Source of the DNA: Winslowiella arboricola
GTDB lineage: Bacteria > Pseudomonadota > Gammaproteobacteria > Enterobacterales > Enterobacteriaceae
DNA: 64,000 nt
Direction: 5' to 3'
Assembly: GCF_025527015.1 (NCBI RefSeq)
Contig: NZ_JAODIM010000043.1
Span: 310,001-374,000 of the forward strand
The notes below the pieces were generated by a model. That model was not told the origin of the DNA. It saw only the letters and a program-made list of their open reading frames with translations, and made no database searches. How positions within the stretch are numbered: position 1 is the first letter of the stretch; each line of letters starts with the position of its first letter. This document shows positions 9,381-18,105 of this stretch, in pieces. The position numbers and the translations under genes were made by a program.

Positions 9381-9447
9381 CAGATAATGCGCACTGGCTT
9401 TCTGATTATTACCCGCTTATCAGAAAGCCAGGATAGCAAATTAAGAT

Positions 9448-9702
9448 TTACTGTAAAGGTCGCAGGTCCAGATTTTTCCTGCGGGCAGAGGTTTTTTTTT
9501 CCCTTGGCTGCGGACAACAGTCATTGCATCCGTAAACGTTACGGTGATATTTCCTCGCCTGTAGCAGAGCGTCTGCGGTGGTGTAGAAGGTGCCCAGAAA
9601 CCGGCGGTCTCTGACGGCGGGCAGGTACTTGCAGCCTGAAGTATGGACTACGTGTGCATCATTATAGCTATGGTTGGTATCGACATAATAGTAATGGCTC
9701 AT
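9448..9702 (-). CDS. Small conserved-looking cysteine-rich protein, function unknown
   Basis: The 84-aa product begins MSHYYYVDTNHSYNDAHVVH. It has HTSGCKYLP, FLGTFYTTADALLQA and GCNDCCPQP, so four Cys residues (one single and a C-x2-CC cluster) that could bind a metal or form disulfides. The tail (REKKTSARRKNLDLRPLQ) is basic. CAGGAG lies before the ATG, and the Cys/His pattern argues for a real gene. There is no signal peptide. I recall similar short hypothetical proteins in enterobacteria but cannot name a characterised family. Confidence 0.65.
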   Translation of the reverse strand: MSHYYYVDTNHSYNDAHVVHTSGCKYLPAVRDRRFLGTFYTTADALLQARKYHRNVYGCNDCCPQPREKKTSARRKNLDLRPLQ

Positions 9703-9897
9703 TACAACTCCTGTTTGCTGTGTGAAAAATTAACAAAAAATCAACAAGGTCTTATGATCAAAATATAGTCAATAATTGAGCCATATTTTCTAATGGCGCT
9801 AATTTTGTATGGAAATAAGACCAGCAAAAATCGGAGAGGTAAACTGAGGAGGGGTCCAGGGCCAGCCAGTAGCGGCCCTGAACGGAGACAGAAGAAA

Positions 9898-11313
9898 TTA
9901 TTCGCAGTCAGGCTGTGGCTGGAACTGGCGGCGTGTTAACAGTGTGTAGACTACCAGTAACAGCATAATCAACCATTCAGCTGCCAGTGCGGCAACCACT
10001 GCATGCTGATAACTGCCCTGATATTGCAGTACCTGGCTAAATATTGACCCTAATAACATGGGGCCAAGGCCAAACGCCGCTTGTTGCACGGTAGAGAGCA
10101 TCGCGCTGCCCGCGCCAGCCTGGTTTTTGGGGACTTCCGCCAGACCGATGCGGTAAAAACAGCCCACGATAAATGCCTGACCAAAACCGATCAGCGCAGT
10201 GGACGGAATCAACTGCACAACGCCGGTATGACCCCAGGCGAAACGGAAGGTCAGCATCAGCAGCACTAAACCACTCATCTGGATGGCACAGCCGGTCAAC
10301 AGCGTGGTCAGTCTGCCACGCCGCTCAATCATGCCGCTGGTCAGCAGGGATGCGAGAAAATAGGCGACACCCAGCGCAATAAAGGCGTTACCGGACTGAA
10401 ATGCCGTCAGGCCAAGGCCGGTTTGCAGCGTTAAGGCCACCGCAAACATAAATCCGCTCCAGCTGGAGAAGAACAGCACCGCCATACCAATCGCAAATTT
10501 AACCGCGGAAAGCCGTAACAGGCTGGGTGGCAGCAGCGGTACCCCCTGACGTGCTTCAAGACGCAGTTCCACCTGCCATAACCGTTTCAGTAAAAGTGGA
10601 AACAGCGCCAGTAATAGCAGGCAGGGCCATGACCAGTGCAGCAACGGACCGAGCGACAAGGCAATCAGCAGGCTGGCAATTGCCGCCCCCAGCAGGCTGG
10701 TGCCGGCTAAATCGATACCGACGCGCTCTGCATTACGGGTTTCTGGCACCACACGGCGAACCAGCACCAGGATCAACAGACAGATTGGGATATTAATCAG
10801 AAATACACTACGCCAGCCATAGCCGCCGATATCAGCGCCGACCAGAAAACCGCCCAGCACCTGACCAATAATAAACGCCAGCCCGCCAATACCGCCGTAG
10901 AGGCCAATTGCGCGCGCATGTTCACGGCCATGCAGGCAGACATGCAGGGTGGCGAGAATTTGCGGCACAATCAGCGCAGCGCCGATACCCTGCAATGCGC
11001 GGGCTACCAGCATCAGCCCGACACTGTTGGCTACGCCACACAGCAGCGATGCCAGCGCAAATAACAGTACGCCAAGGGTAAAAATCCGCCGCCGTCCGAG
11101 GTTATCGCCAAAACGACCGCCCATTGCCAGACAAACCGCAAAAGCGATGCCATACACCGCGACAATCAGCTCCAGTTGTAAGGGCGTGGCGTGCAACGAA
11201 GCTGCCATTGATTCCAGCGCGACATTCACAATCGAAAAATCAATCATTGGCAATAATTGCCCCGCCAGCAAAACCAGCAATCCGGAACGCTGCAGCGTAG
11301 TGGAGTTCATCAT
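9898..11313 (-). CDS. 14-helix MFS drug efflux transporter (DHA2/EmrB-QacA type)
   Basis: The 471-aa membrane protein has 14 predicted helices. It carries the DHA2 motifs: DFSIVNVALESMAASL in helix 1, GGRFGDNLGRRRIF after helix 2, the antiporter-type segment in helix 5 (GGLAFIIGQVLGGFLVG) and GYGWRSVFLINIPI. Such transporters export dyes, antiseptics and drugs in exchange for protons. It is divergent from an XRE/MmyB-type regulator across 115 bp with an inverted repeat, so it is probably under that regulator's control. The substrate is unknown. An AAGGTT site precedes the double ATG. Confidence 0.88.
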   Translation of the reverse strand: MMNSTTLQRSGLLVLLAGQLLPMIDFSIVNVALESMAASLHATPLQLELIVAVYGIAFAVCLAMGGRFGDNLGRRRIFTLGVLLFALASLLCGVANSVGLMLVARALQGIGAALIVPQILATLHVCLHGREHARAIGLYGGIGGLAFIIGQVLGGFLVGADIGGYGWRSVFLINIPICLLILVLVRRVVPETRNAERVGIDLAGTSLLGAAIASLLIALSLGPLLHWSWPCLLLLALFPLLLKRLWQVELRLEARQGVPLLPPSLLRLSAVKFAIGMAVLFFSSWSGFMFAVALTLQTGLGLTAFQSGNAFIALGVAYFLASLLTSGMIERRGRLTTLLTGCAIQMSGLVLLMLTFRFAWGHTGVVQLIPSTALIGFGQAFIVGCFYRIGLAEVPKNQAGAGSAMLSTVQQAAFGLGPMLLGSIFSQVLQYQGSYQHAVVAALAAEWLIMLLLVVYTLLTRRQFQPQPDCE

Positions 11314-11373
11314 ACTTAACCTTGTATTTAATGGTGACGGGGCATAGCATCAGATATCTTTTAAACGGGTACC

Positions 11374-11401
11374 AGTTCTTGCTTATCATGGTATAAGAAC
11401 T
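11374..11401. promoter_or_regulatory. Inverted repeat between the MFS gene and its divergent regulator
   Basis: AGTTCTT (11374-11380) and AAGAACT (11395-11401) form a perfect 7-bp inverted repeat with 14 bp between the arms. It is centred in the 115-bp divergent region and is a likely operator for the adjacent regulator. Confidence 0.5.
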
Positions 11402-11428
11402 ACCTGTCTGGCTTTGGAGCACCTGCGG

Positions 11429-12283
11429 ATGTCGTTAATCATTGACTTTACCCTGACGGAAAAAAGTAACCGGCTACAGCTCGGTGCCTTTTTGCGTCAG
11501 CGTCGCGAAAGCCTCGATCCGGGTCGTCTGGGATTACCGCGGATGCGTAACCGCCGCACCCCCGGATTACGGCGTGAAGAAGTCGCGCAGCTGGCCGATG
11601 TTGGCGTGACCTGGTACACCTGGCTGGAGCAGGGACGCGATATTAAAGCGTCGGCGAAAACTCTGGCGGCAATCGCGCTGGCGTTACAGTGTAACGAAAC
11701 CGAAACCGGCCATCTGTTGCGACTGGCGGGCTATCAGCATCCGACGCTGACTGCCGCCAAAGCCTGCGCTAAAGTCTCGGCGCATAGCCAGATTATGCTG
11801 GACGCACTCGATCCGTTACCGGCAATTATTGAAAACCAGCGTTTTGATGTTCTTGCCTGGAATCCTGCCTGGTGCCGTCTGATGGGGATTGATTTAAGCA
11901 CCATTCCGGCGGAAGAGCGTAACTGCATCTGGCTGGCGTTTAATAATCAGGCGTGGCGTAACACCATGGCCGACTGGGACGAAGTGATGCCGCATATGGT
12001 GGCGCTGTTTCGTGCCCAGATGGGAGAACATCTCGGCGATCCGGCGTGGGAAGAGATGCTGGCACGGCTGATGGCCAGCTCAGCAGAATTCCGCCAGACC
12101 TGGCAGCGCTATGAGCTTAAAGGTTTTGAAAATCGCATCAAACATTTCTGGCGCCCGGAAGTCGGCAAAATGGCGTTGCGGCAGAATAACTGGTGGTCGA
12201 CACCGCGTAATGGCGATCGTCTGCTGGTGTATGTGCCGGATGACGAACAGAGCGCCGCCGCACTGGCAAAGCTGACGGCCTGA
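11429..12283 (+). CDS. XRE-family regulator with MmyB-like ligand-binding domain
   Basis: The 284-aa protein has an N-terminal helix-turn-helix (residues about 15-85: LGAFLRQRRESLDP, RRTPGLRREEVAQLADVGVTWYTWLEQGRD). A MmyB-type, PAS-like ligand-binding domain follows (ALDPLPAIIENQRFDVLAWN, HFWRPEVGKMALRQNNWWST). RTPGLRREEVAxLAxVxxxWYxxLEQGR is the family hallmark. The reading frame is open back to a TTG at 11414, but the ATG at 11429 has GGAG nine bases upstream. The divergent MFS efflux gene is the likely target. Ligands of this family are mostly uncharacterised; fatty acids have been suggested for some members. Confidence 0.88.
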   Translation: MSLIIDFTLTEKSNRLQLGAFLRQRRESLDPGRLGLPRMRNRRTPGLRREEVAQLADVGVTWYTWLEQGRDIKASAKTLAAIALALQCNETETGHLLRLAGYQHPTLTAAKACAKVSAHSQIMLDALDPLPAIIENQRFDVLAWNPAWCRLMGIDLSTIPAEERNCIWLAFNNQAWRNTMADWDEVMPHMVALFRAQMGEHLGDPAWEEMLARLMASSAEFRQTWQRYELKGFENRIKHFWRPEVGKMALRQNNWWSTPRNGDRLLVYVPDDEQSAAALAKLTA

Positions 12284-12339
12284 ATGGCGGGCGCGCGCGA
12301 CCGCAGGTTATGACCCGGATGTTGGCGTATAAATTCTCA

Positions 12340-13005
12340 TCAGCTTAGCAAACCCGCGCCGACGTTAATGGAAAGCCCCAGAATCGCCAGATTGAAAATA
12401 AACGACAATACTGCCTGTAATAAGGTGATACGCCTGACCGCAGTGCTGCCGGTGGCCACATCCGCCGTTTGCGCCGCTACGACGATAGTGAAAGAAAAAT
12501 ATAAAAAATCCCAGTAGCCTGGATCAGGGAGCTGATCGGGAAAAATCAGCGTTTTTTTTGCTTTGTCACTGACCAGATAGTACATATGCGCGTAGTGCAT
12601 GGCGAAAGCGGTAGGCAGTAAAGACCAGGAAACCATCAGCGTGGCGACGGTCAGGGCAATATGCTGAGCCTTGTCCGCTCCCGAAAGATGTTTTACCGCT
12701 CCCAGCTCAAGCAGAATGGCCAGAATGCTCACCAGACAGGTGATACAGACCAGCGCCAGTACGGTAGCGGCACTTTCGTCCTCGGCACGGGCGATTGGCG
12801 CAATCCCCGCTGCAGGCGTTTTCATCATCATCCACCAGAGAGAAAACAAATATAGCCAGGCCAGCAGGTTCCAGCTGATTAACAGGCGCTGCTCGAGTGG
12901 CTGGGTCGCAGGCAGGAAGAGAAAGCTGCCGATGGCTATCAGCAGGGCGACAAGCAGTCGGGGACGTGCCTGATAATAATGCTTAAAGGGCGCTAACAGC
13001 TTCAT
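12340..13005 (-). CDS. DUF1345 inner-membrane protein
   Basis: The 221-aa protein has about five or six hydrophobic helices (LLVALLIAIGSFLFL, LLISWNLLAWLYLFSLWWMM, VLALVCITCLVSILAILLEL, ALTVATLMVSWSLLPTAFAM, ITLLQAVLSFIFNLAILGLS). The segment FAMHYAHMYY followed by YWDFLYFSFTIVVAAQTADV is characteristic of DUF1345. No biochemical role is established for this family. It is a monocistronic gene convergent with the MmyB-type regulator; its ribosome site is weak. Confidence 0.82.
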   Translation of the reverse strand: MKLLAPFKHYYQARPRLLVALLIAIGSFLFLPATQPLEQRLLISWNLLAWLYLFSLWWMMMKTPAAGIAPIARAEDESAATVLALVCITCLVSILAILLELGAVKHLSGADKAQHIALTVATLMVSWSLLPTAFAMHYAHMYYLVSDKAKKTLIFPDQLPDPGYWDFLYFSFTIVVAAQTADVATGSTAVRRITLLQAVLSFIFNLAILGLSINVGAGLLS

Positions 13006-13024
13006 TTCTTGCAGTTTCGGTTCG

Positions 13025-13288
13025 GTGAATGGTCACTTAACTGTAGACGGCAATCGCGATTTGCTGGAAGGAATGATAAAGGGGATTGTCGACCCGGCGC
13101 TTAAGCTATGCAGCACCTTTCCCGCTGAACCCGGGTTAATCCCGGATAACCCGTTTTTGACGACAACACCTCATTCTGTGATTCAGATTACTGATACAGA
13201 TAAAAATCTGTGGGTCAATGGAACTGTTTTATCGTGTCTGGATGGCGTTAGTGACGGTGATTTACGCTCCCGCATCGATATAAGTTAA
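13025..13288 (+). CDS. Possible small protein upstream of the AT-rich gene at 13324
   Basis: An 87-codon frame starts with GTG (or an internal ATG at 13073 that directly abuts a GGAAGGA run). It has no recognisable family and no good ribosome site. It ends 35 bp before the next gene and would be its operon partner if real. The predicted product is acidic at its C-terminus (DGVSDGDLRSRIDI). It is listed because of its position; it may be non-coding. Confidence 0.3.
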   Translation: MNGHLTVDGNRDLLEGMIKGIVDPALKLCSTFPAEPGLIPDNPFLTTTPHSVIQITDTDKNLWVNGTVLSCLDGVSDGDLRSRIDIS

Positions 13289-13323
13289 TTATCTTTTTTT
13301 AATCAGCTAAAGGAGATAATCTG

Positions 13324-14436
13324 ATGAATATAGGTACTGCGTCAAAAAATAGTTTAAGCATACCAGAAGGCTATTCTAAAGAGATATATAAACGGTTTCC
13401 TGATATTGCCAAAGTCAGCAATACACCCCATGTACTTGCAGGAATGCCCGGCCAGTCGTATAAGCGAGAACCGCTATCGCAGACGGAGCAGATAAGATCA
13501 CTTACGGTAAAAAAAATAAAATTTTTGATCGAGGATTACCCTCCGTACTGTAAACATAAATTATGGCGTGAAATGCAAGAGGCTTCACTAAACCAGGTTG
13601 CTGAGGTGATCCTGACAGAAAAAGTAATTGCGGGTGGTTTTTCTCCGGATTTTAGCCTTGAAGATGTGGCTAATAAAAAAGCATTCATTGATGCAATGGA
13701 TCGTGAATATAAAAAGCATACTTTCAGTAACGGCGTCTGGATTAAAAAACTTAAAGAATCCCTGGACTGCACCGGAATGAATCTAAAAGAAGAGAATAAT
13801 AATTATAATGTCTTACGTGCATTTGTCGCTGAGTGCCCGCTGAGTCGTATCCGTCTGGCGATTAACTGTTTAGAGTTTTCAATTAAGATACGTAATATGG
13901 TCCCTGATACTTCGCATCAGATTAAGCCGGTTGTCCAGCAGTCTGCCAACAAACTACGTCGGAGGCAGAATCCAGCAGATGCCGCGCAGTCGAGACTGGA
14001 ACTTCAGTCAAAGTATGCAGGTCATCGGGAAATCATGGTTAAGGAAACATTTAAAAAAATAAAATCCGATCTGCTGGAACAGATCGATATGGGTTATAAC
14101 GTTAATATGGAATATGTTTATACACTCCTTGAAAAAACCAATAATCTTGATGGGGCTGAAAAGGCGGACTTAGAGCGTAAATTGACAATTATCGTTTGCA
14201 CAGAAGAGGCGTTTAATGACGTCATTGCCCGAAAAGTAAACAAGGATACTGCCCGGCTTTCAACAATGGCACTTATTACTGCTGAAGTTGATATCACTAA
14301 AGTTTTAACTCACGAAAAAGTAAAGGCATTGCAACTTACCCGCGAAGAAGAACGGGAACAGTGTTCCCGATTAGAAGCAAGAAAACAAAAAATTTACCAT
14401 GAAGACCATGGCAACAGTGTTTTTTATCGACAGTAG
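13324..14436 (+). CDS. AT-rich gene of unknown function, effector-like
   Basis: The 370-aa product is hydrophilic, Lys- and Glu-rich and mostly helical in appearance. It has no signal peptide or membrane segment and no motif I recognise. The N-terminus is Ser/Asn-rich (NIGTASKNSLSIPEGYSKEI), as in many type III secretion substrates. The C-terminal 60 residues are highly charged (LTREEEREQCSRLEARKQKI) and could form a coiled coil. AGGAG lies eight bases before the ATG. Base composition and codon choice (many AAA, ATA, TTA) differ from the flanking genes, suggesting acquisition. No transposon remnants are visible. The effector idea is inference only. Confidence 0.65.
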   Translation: MNIGTASKNSLSIPEGYSKEIYKRFPDIAKVSNTPHVLAGMPGQSYKREPLSQTEQIRSLTVKKIKFLIEDYPPYCKHKLWREMQEASLNQVAEVILTEKVIAGGFSPDFSLEDVANKKAFIDAMDREYKKHTFSNGVWIKKLKESLDCTGMNLKEENNNYNVLRAFVAECPLSRIRLAINCLEFSIKIRNMVPDTSHQIKPVVQQSANKLRRRQNPADAAQSRLELQSKYAGHREIMVKETFKKIKSDLLEQIDMGYNVNMEYVYTLLEKTNNLDGAEKADLERKLTIIVCTEEAFNDVIARKVNKDTARLSTMALITAEVDITKVLTHEKVKALQLTREEEREQCSRLEARKQKIYHEDHGNSVFYRQ

Positions 14437-14458
14437 GGGGCAGCGGTTACGCCTGCTG

Positions 14459-15148
14459 CTAAAGGCGTGACGCTGCGCGCTGGCTGGCCTCACGTCTTTT
14501 GGCAATAAAACTGGCGCTGATATTACGGGCTTGCTCCACTAACGCCGCGGCAGCTGTCAGCGGTGAACCGCTATTAAATGGCGGCTGCGGGTCGTACTCC
14601 ATTTGCAACTGAATATTCTGCGCCACTTCGGCGCCATACAGATCGGCGACCAGCGTTAGCGCAAAATCGATGCCTGAGGTGACGCCCGCGCCAGTAATAC
14701 GGTTGCGGTCACGCACCACGCGCTGCTGTAGTGGTTGTGCGCCGAATAACTTCAGTTGGTCCAGTGAAGACCAGTGCGAGGTTGCCTGGTATCCTTGCAG
14801 TAATCCGGCGGCGCCAAGTACCAGCGAGCCGGTGCAGACTGATGTGATCAGTTGCGCCCTGGCGGCGGCCTGGCGCAAAAATGCCAGCGTTTCATCATCT
14901 TCCATCAGGGCGATTTGTCCCGGCCCTCCCGGCACACAGATAATATCCAGCGGTGGACAGTCGGCGAACGTCGTCGTGGGCAGCATCGCCAGGCCACGAT
15001 CGGAGGTCACCGGCGCAAGGGTTTTCCAGATCAGATGCACTCGCGCCTGTGGCGCGCGCGCAAAGACTTCAAACGGGCCGGTAAGATCAAGTTGCGTCAG
15101 ATCTGGAAACAGCAGTAAACCAAAGGAAACAGGTTGCGTATCAGACAT
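14459..15148 (-). CDS. inhA: Isonitrile hydratase-like DJ-1/PfpI family enzyme
   Basis: The 229-aa protein aligns closely with Pseudomonas isonitrile hydratase InhA, which converts isonitriles to N-substituted formamides. Shared segments are QLDLTGPFEVFA, VHLIWKTLAPV, FADCPPLDIICVPGG, SVCTGSLVLGAAGLLQGYQA, VVRDRNRITGAGVTSGIDFA and PPFNSGSP. The nucleophile-elbow Cys is residue 105 (VCTGS), followed by Thr106; Asp21 in LDLTGP is the other conserved active-site residue. A longer frame begins at 15211, but the ATG at 15148 has AGGAGA seven bases upstream. There is no C-terminal AraC-type DNA-binding domain, so it is an enzyme rather than a regulator. It is divergent from a GST gene. Confidence 0.85.
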   Translation of the reverse strand: MSDTQPVSFGLLLFPDLTQLDLTGPFEVFARAPQARVHLIWKTLAPVTSDRGLAMLPTTTFADCPPLDIICVPGGPGQIALMEDDETLAFLRQAAARAQLITSVCTGSLVLGAAGLLQGYQATSHWSSLDQLKLFGAQPLQQRVVRDRNRITGAGVTSGIDFALTLVADLYGAEVAQNIQLQMEYDPQPPFNSGSPLTAAAALVEQARNISASFIAKRREASQRAASRL

Positions 15149-15331
15149 AAGAAATCTCCTGCTAAACAAATTATATCTCTGCAGATTGTTACTTATAAGG
15201 CGGAAGTTCAACGACTTTTGTGCAATAAGTCGGGTTGTCAGAGGGGTGACTAAACGATAAGTTGTGCGGAGTGTTACTTATGGCACGACAGGCTATGGCA
15301 AGCGCGCGCTAACACAGAATGAGGTGATAAT

Positions 15332-15955
15332 ATGAATGATATACAGCCTGTTACGCAGTTATATGGCGCCACAGGATATGGTTCAGCGATTATTGAAATC
15401 ATCTATACCTTAGCCGGGGAGCCTTATCAGCTTATCGACGTCAACGGCTTTGAAGAACCCGGCAGCGCCCGCAACCGGTTATTGCAAGTCAATCCGCTGG
15501 CGCAGGTGCCAGCATTGCAACTACCCGATGGGCGGGTGATGACGGAAAGCGCCGCCATCGCTCTGCAACTGCTGGATCGTCATCCGCAGCTGGCTCCGGC
15601 CGATCGGACACGTTTTTACCATCTGCTGATCTGGCTGGTGGCCAATGTCTATCCAACCTTTACTTATGGTGATATCACGTCACGCTGGACGCTGCTGGGT
15701 GAGCGCGAGCTGCTGGACTCCACCGAACGCTATCGTCAGCAGTTATGGTTATGGCTGGAAAGTCAGATTACGTCGCCGGGCCCATACTTGTTTGGCGCAA
15801 AAATTTCTTTACTGGATGCTTATCTGGCGGTGATGGTTGCCTGGCGACCACAGAAGGCGTGGTTTGCTGAACATACGCCAAAAATCATGGCCATTGCGCA
15901 GCAGGTACGCGAACTGGAAAACATCAAGCCGATTATTGTCCGCAATGAATTGTAA
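15332..15955 (+). CDS. Glutathione S-transferase family protein
   Basis: The 207-aa protein has the GST N-terminal thioredoxin-like fold (residues 8-85). The cis-Pro and glutathione-binding loop NPLAQVPALQLPDGRVMTES is clear: V-P at the cis-proline and E-S contacting glutathione. A helical C-terminal domain follows. A Ser or Tyr nucleophile is not obvious in YGATGYGSA, so catalytic activity may differ from classical GSTs. GAGGTGA precedes the ATG. It lies divergent from the isonitrile hydratase-like gene across 183 bp, and a detoxification theme is possible but not shown. Confidence 0.82.
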   Translation: MNDIQPVTQLYGATGYGSAIIEIIYTLAGEPYQLIDVNGFEEPGSARNRLLQVNPLAQVPALQLPDGRVMTESAAIALQLLDRHPQLAPADRTRFYHLLIWLVANVYPTFTYGDITSRWTLLGERELLDSTERYRQQLWLWLESQITSPGPYLFGAKISLLDAYLAVMVAWRPQKAWFAEHTPKIMAIAQQVRELENIKPIIVRNEL

Positions 15956-15959
15956 GCCG

Positions 15960-16241
15960 TTACTCGGTCTCCAGCAGGCCGGCAGACTCAGCAGACAAGG
16001 GGCTGCTGATAAGCGATTCGGCAAAAAAGGTTCTGGCAATCAGTAAGCTGAAAGCAATACTGGCGACATAGAGAACAACAAACGCCACACCCCAGGGGAT
16101 ATGATTGCTTATCGCTTGCGACCATGACAGCGTTGCACCGCTGAGCAGACGCTGGTAAACCGCACCACAGCAGATTATCAGTGCGGCAGAAGCGAGTACG
16201 CAGGCCGAGGCTGCGCTATAGAGTGATTTTGCTGATTTCAT
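15960..16241 (-). CDS. Small two-helix membrane protein, function unknown
   Basis: The 93-aa product starting at the ATG of 16241 (MKSAKSLYSAASACVLASAA) has two hydrophobic helices (ACVLASAALIICCGAVY and WGVAFVVLYVASIAFSLLI) and a short polar C-terminus. A longer frame to 16331 would add a basic N-terminus that looks non-coding. It resembles many small inner-membrane proteins of unknown role. It is convergent with the GST gene, with a 4-bp gap. Confidence 0.55.
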   Translation of the reverse strand: MKSAKSLYSAASACVLASAALIICCGAVYQRLLSGATLSWSQAISNHIPWGVAFVVLYVASIAFSLLIARTFFAESLISSPLSAESAGLLETE

Positions 16242-16579
16242 CTTATTTTTATGCCTTTTGTGGCTATTTCCTGGTGAAGGTGCGCACAATATACGCGCAT
16301 AAATCGTTCGGATATTGACCACAATCAACAATCAAAGCGGCGACGGGCGTATTGTTAATTTAAGAACTAAATTAAGTATAATCTTCACAGGGGCGTGACG
16401 ATTGCAGGATTGAGCGGCAGTAAAACCGCGCCCCCGGGCGGGGGGTGAAATGGTGAATATGTGCCTTGCGCAACAGGGCTTACTTCTAAAAAGCACCTGT
16501 GTTTGTTATATTATTGCTTATTGATTATTCACAGCAACGGCGCCAACAAAAAGAAGATTCGCCGAACCAGGATGACTGT

Positions 16580-17071
16580 ATGTTAGATTATCGCTTCCCG
16601 ACAGCTTTGCAGATGGTTCTCAGCGTAGCGATGGCGGAGCAATTGGGTAAACGTTCGACCAGCGCCATTCTGGCCTATGGTCTGGAAGCTAACCCAAGCT
16701 TTATCCGGAAACTGATGGTACCGCTGACCCGCGATGGCATTATTCTTTCCACCCTTGGTCGTACCGGCTCAATCCATCTTGGCCGTCCGGCTGAAGAGAT
16801 AACCCTGCGCGATATTTACAGCTCGGTGATTGAAGACAAGCGTATCTGGGCGGCACGCCCGGAAGTGGCCGCACGTTGCGTGGTCAGCGCTAATGCCTGC
16901 TGGTACTTTAAATCAATTGTTGATGAAGCTGAGCAAGCTTCGCTGAATGTGCTGGCTGGCCGCACCGTCGCCGATGCGTTAGCTGCACTACGAGAAGGCG
17001 ATACCAGCGGTTGTATGGATCTGCTGGAACCTGATGCCGTACTGAATGAGTGCAAAAAAGCCGGCCGTTAA
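16580..17071 (+). CDS. oqxR: Rrf2-family repressor OqxR
   Basis: The 163-aa protein begins MLDYRFPTALQMVLSVAMAE. It has an Rrf2-type winged helix (SAILAYGLEANPSFIRKLMV, LTRDGIILSTLGRTGSIHLG). The Fe-S Cys triad of IscR or NsrR is absent; two Cys remain (ARCVVSANACWYF). In Klebsiella pneumoniae the order is rarA-oqxA-oqxB-oqxR with oqxR encoding a repressor of the efflux pump, and the sequence is what I recall for OqxR. The order here is the same except for a two-gene AT-rich insertion before oqxB. An upstream extension to 16499 is open, but AGGA before 16580 and the family start support this choice. Confidence 0.82.
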   Translation: MLDYRFPTALQMVLSVAMAEQLGKRSTSAILAYGLEANPSFIRKLMVPLTRDGIILSTLGRTGSIHLGRPAEEITLRDIYSSVIEDKRIWAARPEVAARCVVSANACWYFKSIVDEAEQASLNVLAGRTVADALAALREGDTSGCMDLLEPDAVLNECKKAGR

Positions 17072-17350
17072 TCTTACGGTCGGTTACCCCCTTCGTTATT
17101 CTATGCTTTCGACGTCCAGCGTTCTCCTTTTGCGGCATATATCACAAAAGCGGCTTAACGTACTGTCACCCACTATTTTTTCTCTGAATCACACTCGAAA
17201 ACCTGACTACCGGGCAGGGAAATAAGCAGTCTGTTATGCTATTTTTCTGCGATGTGAATGTTTTATACGGTGTCCTGCGACGCTGTTAAGTTAATACAGG
17301 AATGATTCCTGTTATATATTCAGGTAATAAATGCAGGGAAGCAGTGATAA

Positions 17351-17881
17351 ATGGAGAATATAGATTCTCCACATGAATTCAGAATCCACTTAAATTATGG
17401 AAAACCTTATATCACCGCGGTGTTTAAAGTCGGTGATGTATCATTTACCCTGGTGTTTAACGATATCCTTACCGTAGAGGAGATGCGTACAAAACAGTAT
17501 CATATTGATTTGCCAGCCATCGACTTCCCTGAAAATGGTATGGTAGAGCTTTATTTTGATATTATTGACCATGGAATAAATAACTTTGGTTCTTTTCGCC
17601 ATATATCTTTGTTGGACGTCATTCCGCTAACCCTAAAGAAAGTTGTCAGAATAATAAAACTTCATTACACTGTGCGAAAACCTGGTGGTTATTTATTCTA
17701 CGCGGCACGAAGTTCTGATAACAGAGTGACCGATTTAAAAAACGTATACGATCAACTATTAGGTTTGAAAGTAAAAAGAAATGGCAAGTTTGCGTATAAA
17801 TATATACCGGCAGACTGGAGGATCTACAATGGATTATGTGGAGATGGGAGGGGATATGTCATTATCTGTTCAGGACTGTAA
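17351..17881 (+). CDS. AT-rich gene of unknown function, first gene of a two-gene insertion
   Basis: The 176-aa product matches no family I recognise. It looks globular: a beta-rich N-terminal half (FRIHLNYGKPYITAVFKVGD, SFTLVFNDILTV) and a C-terminal half reading KPGGYLFYAARSSDNRVTDL, NVYDQLLGLK. That second segment loosely recalls the end of small acyltransferase-like or phage proteins. GGAAG lies before the ATG. It is strongly AT-rich compared with oqxR and oqxB. It overlaps the next gene by 53 bp, so the two form a translationally linked pair bounded by a strong terminator. Confidence 0.65.
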   Translation: MENIDSPHEFRIHLNYGKPYITAVFKVGDVSFTLVFNDILTVEEMRTKQYHIDLPAIDFPENGMVELYFDIIDHGINNFGSFRHISLLDVIPLTLKKVVRIIKLHYTVRKPGGYLFYAARSSDNRVTDLKNVYDQLLGLKVKRNGKFAYKYIPADWRIYNGLCGDGRGYVIICSGL

Positions 17882-18047
17882 TCCGCTGACGCCGGAGAAA
17901 CTGCGTATTTTGCAGCTGGTTGTGCAGGAAGCTGTTGATCACTGGCTGGAAACGGGTTGGCTGGAGCGAAAAGATGGTAAAGTGATTCCAGGTAAAAATT
18001 TTAAACCAACACCAGAGCTTCCGCGTACCCCTGGTTCAGTTTGGTAA
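17829..18047 (+). CDS. Small protein of unknown function, partner of 17351-17881
   Basis: The 72-aa product begins inside the preceding gene in another frame. GGAGG (17817-17821) lies seven bases before the ATG, a near-ideal ribosome site, and translation would be coupled to the upstream gene. Recognisable features are a helical stretch (PEKLRILQLVVQEAVDHWLE) and a Pro-rich tail (PTPELPRTPGSVW). There is no known domain. The overlapping small-partner arrangement is reminiscent of toxin-antitoxin or effector-chaperone pairs, but nothing in the sequence proves either. Confidence 0.65.
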   Translation: MDYVEMGGDMSLSVQDCNPLTPEKLRILQLVVQEAVDHWLETGWLERKDGKVIPGKNFKPTPELPRTPGSVW

Positions 18048-18076
18048 TAAATAAGGCCCTTACGGGCCTTATTTAT
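18047..18076. terminator. Strong bidirectional terminator
   Basis: ATAAATAAGGCCC (18047-18059) and GGGCCTTATTTAT (18064-18076) form a perfect 13-bp stem with a TTAC loop. The A-rich and T-rich arms make it functional in both directions, serving the small two-gene unit on the plus strand and oqxB on the minus strand. Confidence 0.9.
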
Positions 18077-18105
18077 CGCTACCTTATTCACGGTCTGAGA
18101 TCGCA

